DNA from: Paenibacillus sp. JZ16
GTDB lineage: Bacteria; Bacillota; Bacilli; Paenibacillales; Paenibacillaceae
Length of the DNA stretch: 64,000 bases
Direction of reading: 5' to 3'
Assembly: GCF_015326965.1 (NCBI RefSeq)
Contig: NZ_CP017659.1
Coordinates: forward strand, 7,081,001 to 7,145,000
A program made the translations under genes and the position numbers. Below the pieces are notes generated by a model. The model ran no database searches. It was not told where the DNA came from and was given only the letters and a program-made list of their open reading frames with translations. Shown here piece by piece: positions 48,529-57,598 of the stretch (within the stretch, counting starts at the first letter, position 1; every line of letters begins with the position of its first letter).

Positions 48529-49098
48529 TTATTCGTTCTCGTATCCTTCTACGACCAGATCAAGCGCGCCGGTGTTAGGGTCGATGACCATGCCATGAAC
48601 GGGAACGTTTGGAGGAAGAAGCGGGTGGTTTTTAATCAGGCTCACCGTATTTTTTACGCCGTCCGTAATGTTATCGAAACCGCGAAGCCATTTGGATAAC
48701 CGGATGCCGGAGTTTTCCAGCGTGGATAACACTTCATCGGATATGCCGCGGTCTCTCATATGCTGGATCATATCATCCGCGTTCAAGGAAGCCATGCCGC
48801 ATTCGTAGTGACCCACAACGATGACTTCTTCGGCGTGCAGCTCGTACAGTGCAACCATGACGCTTCGCATAACACTTCCGAAGGGCTGTGAAATGATCGC
48901 GCCGGCATTTTTAATGATTTTGACGTCGCCATTTTTGAAATTCATCGCTTTAGGGAGCAGTTCAACCAATCGTGTATCCATACAAGTAATAATGACGAGT
49001 TTCTTCTCAGGAAAACGCCCTGTCAGGTAGGATTCGTACTCTTTATTCTCTACAAAGCTGCGATTGTGTTCCAGTATGCTGTTAAGGTGTTTTTCCAT
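48529..49098 (-). CDS. Beta-class carbonic anhydrase
   Basis: A 189-residue zinc enzyme that interconverts CO2 and bicarbonate. Zinc ligands are Cys39 (ITCMDTRL, with Asp41/Arg43 dyad), His97 and Cys100 (VVGHYECGM). NAGAIIS and the short C terminus fit the small type II-like beta-CAs of Firmicutes (YvdA/YtiB group). GGAGAG precedes the ATG at good spacing. It is a single gene with its own terminator. Confidence 0.94.
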   Translation of the reverse strand: MEKHLNSILEHNRSFVENKEYESYLTGRFPEKKLVIITCMDTRLVELLPKAMNFKNGDVKIIKNAGAIISQPFGSVMRSVMVALYELHAEEVIVVGHYECGMASLNADDMIQHMRDRGISDEVLSTLENSGIRLSKWLRGFDNITDGVKNTVSLIKNHPLLPPNVPVHGMVIDPNTGALDLVVEGYENE

Positions 49099-49138
49099 CG
49101 ATTTTCTCTCCTTTGTATCTATAAATTATTTGTTGTAG

Positions 49139-49468
49139 TTACGCTCTGGCATCTAATACTTGAATATTGGTGCCATAGTTCTGTCCGCTGCTGTCCAGCC
49201 GGAAGGAGTAAGTGGCTGGATCTGCATCGAGCCTCATCTTCTCTTCGAAAAAAACGGCCTGCTTGCGGTTTACGATAAACGACACCGGGCTGCCTGTCTC
49301 GACAGCGATATCTTCCGTCGTCGGCTCATCTACAATACGCAGGCTTGGGACGCCGTTGACGGCACATCCGCATCCCTCCGTGTCATAGATCAGCCTGATT
49401 GCGCCCGGCTTGTCCCCGAGCTTGTCCTTCAGCTTCAGCTCGGCTTGCCGGGTGAGTTGAATATTCAC
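49139..49468 (-). CDS. HesB/IscA-like iron-sulfur biogenesis-type protein
   Basis: A 109-residue protein with a HesB/YfhF-type Fe-S biosynthesis fold (NIQLTRQAELKLKDKL, IRLIYDTEGCGCAVNGVPSLRIV, VNRKQAVFFEEKMRLD). It keeps a GCGC pair but lacks the C-terminal Cys-x-Cys of A-type carriers, as in the YneR/YqkB group. A role in iron-sulfur assembly is therefore uncertain. The frame extends to 49618, but AAGGAG and AGGAGG lie just before a GTG at 49468, where the fold begins. It is divergent from the carboxypeptidase gene. Confidence 0.8.
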   Translation of the reverse strand: MNIQLTRQAELKLKDKLGDKPGAIRLIYDTEGCGCAVNGVPSLRIVDEPTTEDIAVETGSPVSFIVNRKQAVFFEEKMRLDADPATYSFRLDSSGQNYGTNIQVLDARA

Positions 49469-49596
49469 GGCCTCCTGACACTCCTTTATATGTATGTTGT
49501 TATTTATTCTTTCTGGAAGTTGATTATATACCTTGTAAAAAGTATCATCAATAGAGTAAAGAAAAATCCTAATATAAAAAAAGAAGGTGTGCCGGA

Positions 49597-51114
49597 ATGG
49601 CAGTACAACATTTACCACAATGGGAACAATTTGATCGATTGGTTCGCAAAATTATGAGTTATTACGAAGCTATTGGCCTACTTCATTGGGATTTACGGAC
49701 GGGTGCTCCACGCAAGGGAACCGAAATCCGTTCAGAAACGATCGGGGTTTTATCTACAGAGGCATTTAAACTGCAAATATCGGAAGAGATGGGTCAGCTG
49801 TTATCATTTTTTTCGGAGCCGGAACAGGCGCATCAGCTGGATGATCGCGAACGCCGCATGATTGCGGAAGTGCGGAAGGTGTACGATCAGAGCAAATCCA
49901 TTCCGCCTGAACGCTTTCAGGAGTATTCCATTCTCGCCGCCCAATCGGAGACGAAGTGGGAGGAAGCGAAGAAGAACAGCGATTTTGAAGGTTTCGAACC
50001 TTACTTAACGAAGATCGTTGCGTTCAAGCAAGAGTTTATTGATTATTGGGGCGTGAAAAACACCAGATACGACACACTCCTTGATATGTATGAGCCGGAT
50101 TTAACGGTGGAAAAGGTGGATGCTATTTTTGACCGTCTGAAAGCGCGCCTGGTACCGCTGGTTCATGCGATCCAGAAATCGCCCTACAAGCCGAGAACGG
50201 ACTTCTTGAAGCAGCTGTTCCCGAAAGAACAGCAGGAGAAATTCAGTTTGTTCCTGCTGGAGCAGATGGGCTACGACTTTGAAGCGGGACGTTTGGACGA
50301 GAGTGTGCATCCATTTGCAACGGGCTTAAACCCTGGAGACGTGCGCATTACGACCATGTATCTTCCGGACGATGTGCTAAGTGCGGTATTCAGCTCTTTG
50401 CATGAGGGCGGGCATGCCCTTTATGAGCAAAATATCGATAAAGAGCTTGCAGGAACGCCGCTCTCCGGCGGTACCTCGATGGGCATCCATGAATCTCAAT
50501 CCCGATTGTGGGAAAATATGATTGGTCGCAGTCGCCCGTTCTGGCGCCGTTATTTCGCGGATCTGCAGCAGCACTTCCCAGAACAATTGAAGGACGTGGA
50601 CATCGAGGATTTTTATTTGGCCGCGAACAAGGTAGAGAACTCTCTGATTCGAATTGAGGCGGATGAGCTTACTTATAACCTGCACATCATTATTCGTTAT
50701 GAGATCGAGAAGAAACTCTTTAACGAAGGTTTGGCCGTGAAGGATCTGCCGGAGACCTGGAACGCGAAGTATAAAGAATACCTCGGCATTATGCCGCCAA
50801 ATGACGGAATGGGCGTTCTGCAGGACGTTCACTGGTCCGGCGGGGATTTCGGATATTTCGCTTCGTATTCCCTTGGCAATATGTATGCGGCCCAGATGCT
50901 TCACACGATGCGCAAAGAACTGCCAAACCTCGACCAGCTTATCGAAGAGGGGAACCTCGCCCCGATCAAGGAATGGCTGACGGACAAGGTTTACAAGTAC
51001 GGAAAGAGCGAGAAGCCGTCCGAGATCATCGTGCGCGTCACCGGAGAAGAATTGAATCCGGACTATCTGGCCGATTATCTCGAAGAGAAGTATAAAGAGA
51101 TTTACAAACTTTGA
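49597..51114 (+). CDS. Carboxypeptidase Taq (M32 metallopeptidase)
   Basis: A 505-residue cytoplasmic zinc carboxypeptidase of family M32, normal family length. The zinc motif HEGGH is at 269-273 (SSLHEGGHALYEQNI), followed by the family SGGTSMGIHESQSRLWENMIGRS region with the third-ligand Glu. The N-terminal LLHWDLRTGAPRKG (W-D-x-x-T) is also diagnostic. It removes C-terminal residues from peptides, probably in protein turnover. It is a single gene with its own terminator. Confidence 0.95.
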   Translation: MAVQHLPQWEQFDRLVRKIMSYYEAIGLLHWDLRTGAPRKGTEIRSETIGVLSTEAFKLQISEEMGQLLSFFSEPEQAHQLDDRERRMIAEVRKVYDQSKSIPPERFQEYSILAAQSETKWEEAKKNSDFEGFEPYLTKIVAFKQEFIDYWGVKNTRYDTLLDMYEPDLTVEKVDAIFDRLKARLVPLVHAIQKSPYKPRTDFLKQLFPKEQQEKFSLFLLEQMGYDFEAGRLDESVHPFATGLNPGDVRITTMYLPDDVLSAVFSSLHEGGHALYEQNIDKELAGTPLSGGTSMGIHESQSRLWENMIGRSRPFWRRYFADLQQHFPEQLKDVDIEDFYLAANKVENSLIRIEADELTYNLHIIIRYEIEKKLFNEGLAVKDLPETWNAKYKEYLGIMPPNDGMGVLQDVHWSGGDFGYFASYSLGNMYAAQMLHTMRKELPNLDQLIEEGNLAPIKEWLTDKVYKYGKSEKPSEIIVRVTGEELNPDYLADYLEEKYKEIYKL

Positions 51115-51124
51115 TCCACATTAT

Positions 51125-51154
51125 AAACGCAGCCCAAGTGGCTGCGTTTTTTTT
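51125..51154 (+). terminator. Intrinsic terminator
   Basis: AAACGCAGCC-CAAGT-GGCTGCGTTT hairpin followed by a long T run. The 220 bases after it, up to the ABC transporter gene, show no feature I recognise. Confidence 0.93.
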
Positions 51155-51374
51155 GTATTAAGACAGTATACAACTCTGAAGCTTCAATGCTTATCTCGCT
51201 AGAAAAGCTTCCACTAAACGTGGTCTGTCCTCCGAGAAAATACGTCGATAGACGGTTTACGATCGATCATGCCAAATGAATAGCCCCCAGCATATCTATC
51301 AGGCGTTTAACCTTTGGGCAGGCACATGCATATGCTGAAAAGAAACAAAGGGTCAATGGGAATGGAGGGTTACG

Positions 51375-52376
51375 ATGAAGCGTCAAAAATGGTGGGGGCT
51401 GGCGTTAACCATGCTGCTTGTTTGCGGAGTGGCGCTTGCCGGGTGCGGTGGCGGCGGATCGGCTACGAAGGTCAAGATTGGCGAAGTGACGCGCTCGATC
51501 TTCTACGCGCCGCAGTACGTCGCATTGGAAAAAGGATTTTTTAAGGAAGAGGGGCTTGATGTCGAGCTGCAGACGACCCCTGGCGGAGACAAAACGATGA
51601 CGGCCCTGCTGTCAGGAGCCATCGATGTGGCACTTGTCGGCTCGGAAACTTCGATTTACGTGTATCAACAGGGCTCTGAAGATCCGGTCATTAACTTCGG
51701 ACAGGTGACGCAGACAGACGGGACATTTTTGATGGCCAGGGATGAGGGCGCATTTGACTGGAACAACCTGAAGGGTAAAGTATTCCTCGGTCAGCGTAAA
51801 GGCGGAATGCCGCAGATGGCAGGCGAGTTTACGCTCCGTAAAAAAGGGATCGATCCGCACGCGGACCTGGAACTGATTCAGAATATCGATTTTGCGAATA
51901 TCGCCTCTGCTTATGCTTCCGGCACCGGTGAATTTGTTCAGCTCTTTGAACCGCAGGCCTCCATCTTTGAAAAAGAAGGCCGTGGCAAAGTGGTGGCTTC
52001 CTTTGGCGTAGAAAGCGGACGACTGCCATATACCGTATTCATGACAAAACAGAGCTTTATCGACAAAAACGATGCCACGGTGCAGAAGTTTACGAATGCC
52101 CTGTACAAGGCACAGCAATGGGTGGATGCGAGCAGCCCCGAAGATATCGCGGATGCAATCATGCCTTATTTTAAGGATAGCGACCGCGACATCGTAGTGT
52201 CTTCCGTTAAACGCTACAAGGAGCAGGGCAGCTATGCGACCGATCCGATCGTGGACGAGGCGGAATGGAACAATCTGCTGGACGTGATGGAGCAGGCCGG
52301 GGAACTGAAAGAACGTGTAGCGCCTGAAACAATCGTCAACAACAGCTTTGCCGAGAAAGCGAAACAAGCCAAATGA
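51375..52376 (+). CDS. ABC transporter substrate-binding lipoprotein (NMT1/SsuA-like)
   Basis: A 333-residue lipoprotein. The signal peptide has the lipobox LAGC with Cys24 as the lipidation site. The mature part has the NMT1/THI5/SsuA fold (IGEVTRSIFYAPQYVALEKGFFKEEGLDVEL, then TALLSGAIDVALVGSETSIY). It delivers the ligand to the following ATPase and permease, forming a NitT/TauT-type importer. Candidates are sulfonates, nitrate, pyrimidine (thiamine precursor) or aromatic acids. No neighbouring pathway decides. GGAGGG is 5 bases before the ATG. Confidence 0.92.
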   Translation: MKRQKWWGLALTMLLVCGVALAGCGGGGSATKVKIGEVTRSIFYAPQYVALEKGFFKEEGLDVELQTTPGGDKTMTALLSGAIDVALVGSETSIYVYQQGSEDPVINFGQVTQTDGTFLMARDEGAFDWNNLKGKVFLGQRKGGMPQMAGEFTLRKKGIDPHADLELIQNIDFANIASAYASGTGEFVQLFEPQASIFEKEGRGKVVASFGVESGRLPYTVFMTKQSFIDKNDATVQKFTNALYKAQQWVDASSPEDIADAIMPYFKDSDRDIVVSSVKRYKEQGSYATDPIVDEAEWNNLLDVMEQAGELKERVAPETIVNNSFAEKAKQAK

Positions 52377-52416
52377 TGAAATAGCCTAATCCATAGAACG
52401 AAGGGAGAGAGCACCA

Positions 52417-53190
52417 ATGGTACCGGTAGTTGAATTGAACGATATCGCTCACGTATATGTCACGGATCGGGAAGCCTCTCTGGCTGTGGAAGGGATTCAA
52501 TTGAAGGTGGAACCGGGGGAGTTCATCAGCCTGGTTGGGCCTAGCGGCTGCGGCAAGACAACGATTTTGTCTGTCATTGCCGGCTTGCTGCAGCCATCTA
52601 AAGGAGCCGCTTATGTGAACGGCAAACCGGTAAACGGGCCGTCGCCGGCGGTCGGGTACATGCTGCAGCAGGACTATTTATTTCCTTGGCGCACCATTAT
52701 GGATAACGCCTTGATCGGCTTGGAACTGACGGAGCGGTTGAATCCGGAAAGTCGCGGTATCGTTCAGAGTTTGCTCAAGGAGATGGGCCTTGGGGACAGC
52801 GGCAACCTCTATCCCGCCCAGCTGTCAGGCGGAATGAGACAGCGGGTTGCACTTGTAAGGACCTTGGCGACGGATCCGGGCCTGCTATTGCTGGATGAAC
52901 CTTTCTCCGCACTCGATTATCAGACGAAGCTGCAGCTTGAAGATCTGATCGTGGACACCTTGAAGGAGCGCGGGAAGACCGCCATCCTGGTGACCCATGA
53001 TTTGTCCGAAGCCATTGCGATGAGCGATCGGGTCATTCTCCTGAACCGCAACCCGGGGAGGATTCACCGAATGTTCAATATTCCTGAGAACATACGTCAG
53101 GTACAGCCTTTTTATGCTCGTAAGGAGCCGGGGTTCAACGAATTGTTTCATGAGATCTGGGGCGAAATGCAAACGATCGGGAAGGAGTGA
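52417..53190 (+). CDS. ABC transporter ATP-binding protein (NitT/TauT family)
   Basis: A 257-residue ATPase that drives the importer. Walker A is GPSGCGKTT, the signature LSGGMRQR, Walker B LLLLDEPFSALD, and the H-loop LVTHDLSEAI. Q-loop YMLQQDYLFPW fits the NitT/TauT/SsuB group. It lies 40 bases after the binding protein and nearly touches the permease gene. Confidence 0.95.
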   Translation: MVPVVELNDIAHVYVTDREASLAVEGIQLKVEPGEFISLVGPSGCGKTTILSVIAGLLQPSKGAAYVNGKPVNGPSPAVGYMLQQDYLFPWRTIMDNALIGLELTERLNPESRGIVQSLLKEMGLGDSGNLYPAQLSGGMRQRVALVRTLATDPGLLLLDEPFSALDYQTKLQLEDLIVDTLKERGKTAILVTHDLSEAIAMSDRVILLNRNPGRIHRMFNIPENIRQVQPFYARKEPGFNELFHEIWGEMQTIGKE

Positions 53191-53195
53191 AGCCT

Positions 53196-54029
53196 ATGAC
53201 ATCAAGGGATGAGCCTCATGCTTCTTCTTCGAAGGGCTGGCTCCAGGATATTTATGTAAAACACATGAAGCGCAAGAAAAGTTTACGCAGACGCGTGCTG
53301 ACCGTCCAGCTTAGCATGCTGCTGCTATTCTTTATCTGGTGGGAAGCGGCGGGGAGATTCAAATGGATAGACGTGCTGCTCTTCAGCTATCCGACCAAAA
53401 TTTTTGCCAACATATGGGGGAATATGATCAGCGGCGAGTTATGGGGGCACTTGGGGATCACGGTAGGGGAGACGGTTGTCGGATTCCTGCTCGGTACGCT
53501 GGTAGGCACGCTGCTCGCCGTATTCATCTGGTGGTCACCGTTTCTTAACAAGGTTCTGGATCCCTATATGGTTGTGTTCAACAGTATGCCGAAAGTAGCG
53601 CTGGGTCCGATATTTATCGTGATGTTTGGCGCAGGTTTTACGGCTATTGTTGTCACTACGTTATCCATCACGGTCATCGTGACCACGCTTGTTGTATACA
53701 ACAGTTTTCATGAGGTGGATTCCAATCTGATCAAGGTCGTCCGGACGTTCGGCGGAACCAAGCGCCAGGTGTTTCAGCGGGTTATTTTGCCAGCTTCGTA
53801 TCCGGCGATCGTATCAACGCTCAAGGTCAATGTGGGCATGGCATGGGTCGGCGTCATCGTCGGCGAATTTCTGGTCGCCAAATCGGGTCTCGGTTACTTG
53901 ATTATGTACGGGTTTCAGGTATTCAATTTCACGCTTGTGCTGTCGAGTCTGCTCATTATCGCCGTCGTGGCAACAGCCATGTATCAAATGGTGGTATATA
54001 TAGAAAGGAAATTGCTGACTCATCGTTAA
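53196..54029 (+). CDS. ABC transporter permease (NitT/TauT family)
   Basis: A 277-residue inner membrane permease with about six membrane segments and the BPD_transp_1 coupling motif (VRTFGGTKRQVFQRVILPASYPAIVSTLK; EAA-type loop). A basic N-terminal extension (VKHMKRKKSLRRRVL) precedes the first segment. ATG 53196 has GGAG 8 bases upstream. A GTG at 53187 would overlap the ATPase gene by 4 bases. It is the last gene of the three-gene importer operon. Confidence 0.93.
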   Translation: MTSRDEPHASSSKGWLQDIYVKHMKRKKSLRRRVLTVQLSMLLLFFIWWEAAGRFKWIDVLLFSYPTKIFANIWGNMISGELWGHLGITVGETVVGFLLGTLVGTLLAVFIWWSPFLNKVLDPYMVVFNSMPKVALGPIFIVMFGAGFTAIVVTTLSITVIVTTLVVYNSFHEVDSNLIKVVRTFGGTKRQVFQRVILPASYPAIVSTLKVNVGMAWVGVIVGEFLVAKSGLGYLIMYGFQVFNFTLVLSSLLIIAVVATAMYQMVVYIERKLLTHR

Positions 54030-54097
54030 TGGGCTTGGTCTATTGCCCCCAGGCATGGTTGTTTATGGCATAAAAATAAGCTAGGATGAAGATACCT

Positions 54098-54131
54098 TAT
54101 ATATGTGGTCATATAAAAAGAAACATATATA
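54098..54131. repeat. Inverted repeat upstream of the aromatic-acid-exporter-like gene
   Basis: TATATATGT (54098-54106) and ACATATATA (54123-54131). It is an AT-rich palindrome of possible regulatory use, 35 bases before the next start. Confidence 0.35.
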
Positions 54132-54165
54132 GTCATCATCAACTCGCCTGGAGGCTCTTCATCAC

Positions 54166-55146
54166 ATGGGATTTCGTGTCATCAAAACGGCTGCGGCAAG
54201 CCTGCTTGCCATCTTAATTACAGATGCCTTGAACATACCGGGGGCTACGTCCGCCGGTCTTCTTGCTATACTTGGCGTTGACGTCACGCGAAAACGGAGT
54301 GTGCGCTCCATATCGTCCAGATTGTTCGCTTCATTGCTGGGTCTGGTGCTGGCGTGTATTCTATTTTATTTTCTCGGATTTCATTATTGGGTATTGGCTC
54401 TATACATATTGCTTGCCTTTCCCGCGATTTCGAAGGCGAACTTCAAGGAAGGCATCGTAACCAGCTCGGTCGTGGTGTTTCGGGTGTTCCAGGGGGAAGA
54501 GATCGGGATGGACATTTTGCTCACCCAAATTGAACTGTTGATCATCGGTCTCGGATCGGCGATGCTTGTGAACCTGGTTTATATGCCGAACAGCGAGGGA
54601 GCGATGATGGAGATCCGCCAGAAGGTGGACGGGCTCTTCTCCGTCATTTTCCGTCACTTCTCGCTTACGCTTCGGGATCCTGAACATATATGGGACGGGA
54701 AAGAGCTGATTGAGGCCAACCGGCAGATTGAGAAAGGAATTGAGGAAGCGAAGCGGGCATCGGAGAACCAGATGATTCATCCGGACGGCTCCTGGAACAT
54801 CTATTTTTATATGCGGAAGGAACAGATGGAGAATATCCAGAGCATGATGCATCAAATATCCCAGGTGTACGAGCGGCTTCCTCACGGTGTGCTGACGGCG
54901 GAAATATTCGATCAATTAAGCAAGGATGTCGTTGCCGAAGGATATACGGGCAAGTCCGAAGGATTGCTGATTGAGCTGGAGGACAGGTTCAAGGAGATGG
55001 AACTGCCGACTACTCGCGAAGAATTCGAGGTCCGTTCCGCGATCCTGCAGCTATGCCATGAGCTGGAATACTATTTGAATATTTCAAAGAAGTATAAGGC
55101 GCCCACGGCAAAAAAACCGCAGAAGCGCGCGGATTCGGCCGTATAG
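54166..55146 (+). CDS. Aromatic acid exporter family protein (ArAE_1/DUF939)
   Basis: A 326-residue protein with an N-terminal membrane domain of about four to five segments (GFRVIKTAAASLLAILITDALNI, LFASLLGLVLACILFYFL, WVLALYILLAFPAI, IELLIIGLGSAMLVNLVYMPN) and a long helical cytoplasmic domain. This is the layout of the B. subtilis YgaE/YqjA proteins (ArAE_1 plus ArAE_1_C). Transport of aromatic acids is inferred from the family name only. It is a single gene between the ABC operon and cotE. Confidence 0.88.
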   Translation: MGFRVIKTAAASLLAILITDALNIPGATSAGLLAILGVDVTRKRSVRSISSRLFASLLGLVLACILFYFLGFHYWVLALYILLAFPAISKANFKEGIVTSSVVVFRVFQGEEIGMDILLTQIELLIIGLGSAMLVNLVYMPNSEGAMMEIRQKVDGLFSVIFRHFSLTLRDPEHIWDGKELIEANRQIEKGIEEAKRASENQMIHPDGSWNIYFYMRKEQMENIQSMMHQISQVYERLPHGVLTAEIFDQLSKDVVAEGYTGKSEGLLIELEDRFKEMELPTTREEFEVRSAILQLCHELEYYLNISKKYKAPTAKKPQKRADSAV

Positions 55147-55234
55147 CTCTGGGATTTGCAAAAAAAAAATCTGATATTTTTAGCATCATATGAATTTATT
55201 TGGACCACTTCATTCAACATTCGCCCATGTCTTG

Positions 55235-55240
55235 CATACA
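55235..55240 (+). promoter_or_regulatory. Possible SigmaE -10 element of cotE
   Basis: CATACA matches the SigmaE -10 core. The -35 region (TCAACAT, 55214-55220) is weak. B. subtilis cotE is transcribed by SigmaE and SigmaK in the mother cell, which makes the element plausible. Confidence 0.3.
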
Positions 55241-55275
55241 CATGTATGGAATGATTGTATGGAGGAGGTTCGAAG

Positions 55276-55842
55276 ATGTCATTGAGTCATAAACACCAAT
55301 GTAGAGAAATCATCACGAAGGCGATCTGCGGCAAGGGTCGTAAATTCTCTACCGTAACACATACCGTGACTCCGCCTAATAATCCGACCAGTATTTTGGG
55401 GGCTTGGATTATAAACCATCAATACGAGGCGGTTGCCGCCGGAGACGGAATTGAAGTTATTGGTACTTACGATGTTAACATCTGGTATTCCTATGACAAA
55501 AATTCACAGACCGATGTGGCGAAAGAAACGGTATCGTATGTAGAACGCGTGCCTCTTTCCTATCTGGATCCGAAGCATCGTGCATCCACGGTGGAAGTGT
55601 CGGCTGAAGCGACACAGGAGCCGAGCTGCGTTGAGGCCAGCGTATCCTCGAATGGCACGAGTGTCATTCTGCGGGTAGAGAGAGAGTACGCGGTGGAGCT
55701 GATTGCCGAGACCAAGGTCGTTGTCAAAGTATGCAGCCATCATCATGGCGATTACGAGGACAAAGAATTCGATTACGTCCTGGGAGACGAAGTCGATGAT
55801 TACGAAGACCTTGATTACGAAGGTCTGGAGGATGAACTGTAA
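55276..55842 (+). CDS. cotE: Outer spore coat morphogenetic protein CotE
   Basis: A 188-residue protein that directs assembly of the outer spore coat in the mother cell. The conserved start is HKHQCREIITKAICGKGRKFS, followed by THTVTPPNNPTSILGAWIINHQYEA and NIWYSYDKNSQTDVAKETVSY. The C terminus is highly acidic (DEVDDYEDLDYEGLEDEL), as in other CotE proteins. The start at 55276 has GGAGGAGG 7 bases upstream. As in Bacillus it lies before mutS, but an amidoligase gene and a repeat element separate them here. Confidence 0.94.
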   Translation: MSLSHKHQCREIITKAICGKGRKFSTVTHTVTPPNNPTSILGAWIINHQYEAVAAGDGIEVIGTYDVNIWYSYDKNSQTDVAKETVSYVERVPLSYLDPKHRASTVEVSAEATQEPSCVEASVSSNGTSVILRVEREYAVELIAETKVVVKVCSHHHGDYEDKEFDYVLGDEVDDYEDLDYEGLEDEL

Positions 55843-55886
55843 GATAACCCTCCTGTAGGAATGATTCTAATCTTAGCATATGCAGT

Positions 55887-55932
55887 GAGGGCAGCTTTGC
55901 GGAGGGCGGATGCCCTCTTTTTTATTTTTTTT
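55887..55932 (+). terminator. Intrinsic terminator of cotE
   Basis: GAGGGCA ... TGCCCTC hairpin followed by a long T-rich run, just before the amidoligase gene. Confidence 0.82.
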
Positions 55933-55949
55933 TACAGGGGGACTAGGAG

Positions 55950-57200
55950 ATGGCTCAATTTAAAGTAAAACCAGCTGCTGTAAAAGAATATGTACCCTTG
56001 AAGGGAGCTGCTGTGCTTCTCGCGCAGGCACGTCTGTCCAGATCCGGAATACCGTCCCTTCTGGGCTTGGGCTCGGTTGAGGAAAAGCATTACACGGCCA
56101 GGTACGCGGTTCATGTTGAGCAGCTGTCCGCAGTCTCGATCCGCTCCTATCAGCTCGGCGGCGGTGAAGTCATGTTTGAGCCTGACCCCGAGAACGGGAG
56201 GTATGAGGATGGCCTGCATCGGCGATTGGAGAAAGCGGCCCTGCGGTCGCTGTATACGCTGGGCGTGGATGAAGGAGAGGTTATCATCAATGCCCGGCCC
56301 GAGCGAAGATATGTAGTCGAGGACATCCGCATGAAAGCGGGCCGGATTAAAACCGTCATGAGTGCGAAGGGGGTGCCGGCGGCAGGTTTTCACGCGCATA
56401 ACGAAGACAGTGAATCCCCTTTGGCTGCGCCGCTGCTCATGGGGATGGATCCCGAGTTTGTGCTGATGAAGGATAACGGGGAGATTGTGTTTGCATCCGA
56501 ATTTATGGAGCGCGGCGGATCGGTCGGCAGTGACGCCGTTCGTTTTCGGGGGGAGGTCATTTACCCCATTGCCGAGCTCAGACCGTTACCGAGAGCGAAT
56601 CCGAAGGCGTTAATGATTGAAATGCAAAAAGCTCTGCGTCAAGCCCAGAGCCTGATTACCGATCGTTCGCTGACATGGAGGGCAGGAGCTCTGCCTTATG
56701 GTGATTTCCCGCTAGGCGGTCATATTCATTTCAGCGGAGTACCGCTCTCCCTGTCCCTTCTTCAGACGCTGGACAATTATCTGGCTCTGCCGCTGGCGCT
56801 GCTCGAAGACCCCAAGGGGCGTTTTCGCAGACCGCGTTATGGGTTCCTGGGGGATTTTCGGAGGCAGCCGTATGGCGGCTTTGAATACCGTACGCTTCCC
56901 AGCTTTCTCGTTTCCCCGCTTGTCGCGAAGGTGTCACTTTATGTTGCCTACCTGGCAGCTCGATACAGCGACCGTTTGCTGGCGAGGCCATTCAATACGG
57001 AGCGTTACCATCGCGCCTATTATGAAGGCGACAAGTCCGTGCTTAAAGAATGTATCGCAGGCTGGCACAGGGATTTATCAGCGCTGCCGGAATATTCGGA
57101 CTTTGCCCGCGAAATCGAACTGGCGCTTGCTCACATGGAAGCGGGGCGGGCCTGGGATGAGAGCAGAGATATCAGGCCGCTATGGAATATTCCCGTTTAA
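55950..57200 (+). CDS. phiEco32-like amidoligase (COOH-NH2 ligase type 2)
   Basis: A 416-residue member of the putative amidoligase family (PF14395-type) with a glutamine synthetase/GCS-like ATP-dependent ligase fold. Key blocks are LLMGMDPEFVLMKDNGEIVFASEF (metal/ATP Glu), PIAELRPLPRANPKAL, GGHIHFSGVPLSL (metal His) and YGGFEYRTLPSFLVSP. Such enzymes are predicted to join carboxylates to amines, in phage for cell-surface modification. GGGGGACTAGGAG lies before the ATG. Its position right after cotE suggests a role in spore or envelope modification, but this is inference. Confidence 0.82.
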   Translation: MAQFKVKPAAVKEYVPLKGAAVLLAQARLSRSGIPSLLGLGSVEEKHYTARYAVHVEQLSAVSIRSYQLGGGEVMFEPDPENGRYEDGLHRRLEKAALRSLYTLGVDEGEVIINARPERRYVVEDIRMKAGRIKTVMSAKGVPAAGFHAHNEDSESPLAAPLLMGMDPEFVLMKDNGEIVFASEFMERGGSVGSDAVRFRGEVIYPIAELRPLPRANPKALMIEMQKALRQAQSLITDRSLTWRAGALPYGDFPLGGHIHFSGVPLSLSLLQTLDNYLALPLALLEDPKGRFRRPRYGFLGDFRRQPYGGFEYRTLPSFLVSPLVAKVSLYVAYLAARYSDRLLARPFNTERYHRAYYEGDKSVLKECIAGWHRDLSALPEYSDFAREIELALAHMEAGRAWDESRDIRPLWNIPV

Positions 57201-57206
57201 GAGGTT

Positions 57207-57520
57207 GTTCAAAAAGTCCGATTTTGATAAGAAAACCAATCGAGGCCAATCAAGGATGAGCGACCGCGATTCAAAGGTAGGTTTTCTTGCGATATAGAAT
57301 TTCATCAGCTCTGCTGATAACGAATAAATTCTATATCTAACACGAAGTGAATCAAGAAGCAACTCGGCATCGAATCTTGAATTCAGCCGGGCCTTCCGGT
57401 GCTCACGTACAAACTACGTACGCTCCGCTCCTCACTCCCTAGCTTCATCCAACTGAAGCGTTTTGAACAAACGCACATCGGAAGCATAAGCTTCGGTGCT
57501 GAAAACCGACCTTTTTGAAC
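57207..57520. mobile_element. MITE-like element with inverted ends
   Basis: A non-coding 314-base stretch bounded by GTTCAAAAAG (57207-57216) and its inverse CTTTTTGAAC (57511-57520). Similarity continues inwards (TCCGATTTT against GTCGGTTTT). Inside are further strong stems: AAGAAAACC/GGTTTTCTT (about 57229-57285) and ATATAGAATTT/AAATTCTATAT with an inner ATCAGC/GCTGAT. No transposase is encoded. It fills the gap between the amidoligase stop and the mutS promoter. Confidence 0.6.
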
Positions 57521-57556
57521 GCGCACGTTAAACCGTAATGCCTTGCGGTCAATTTC

Positions 57557-57565
57557 TGTTATAAT
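57557..57565 (+). promoter_or_regulatory. Extended -10 promoter of mutS
   Basis: TG-T-TATAAT, 34 bases before the mutS start and outside the repeat element. There is no good -35. Confidence 0.6.
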
Positions 57566-57598
57566 GGAGGTCAAGCTAGAAGGTAATGGAGGTACGTC

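Noticed and set aside
49468..49618. N-terminal extension of the HesB-like protein
   Set aside because: Fifty residues of upstream frame have no family match and overlap the promoter region. Two strong ribosome binding sites lie just before GTG 49468.
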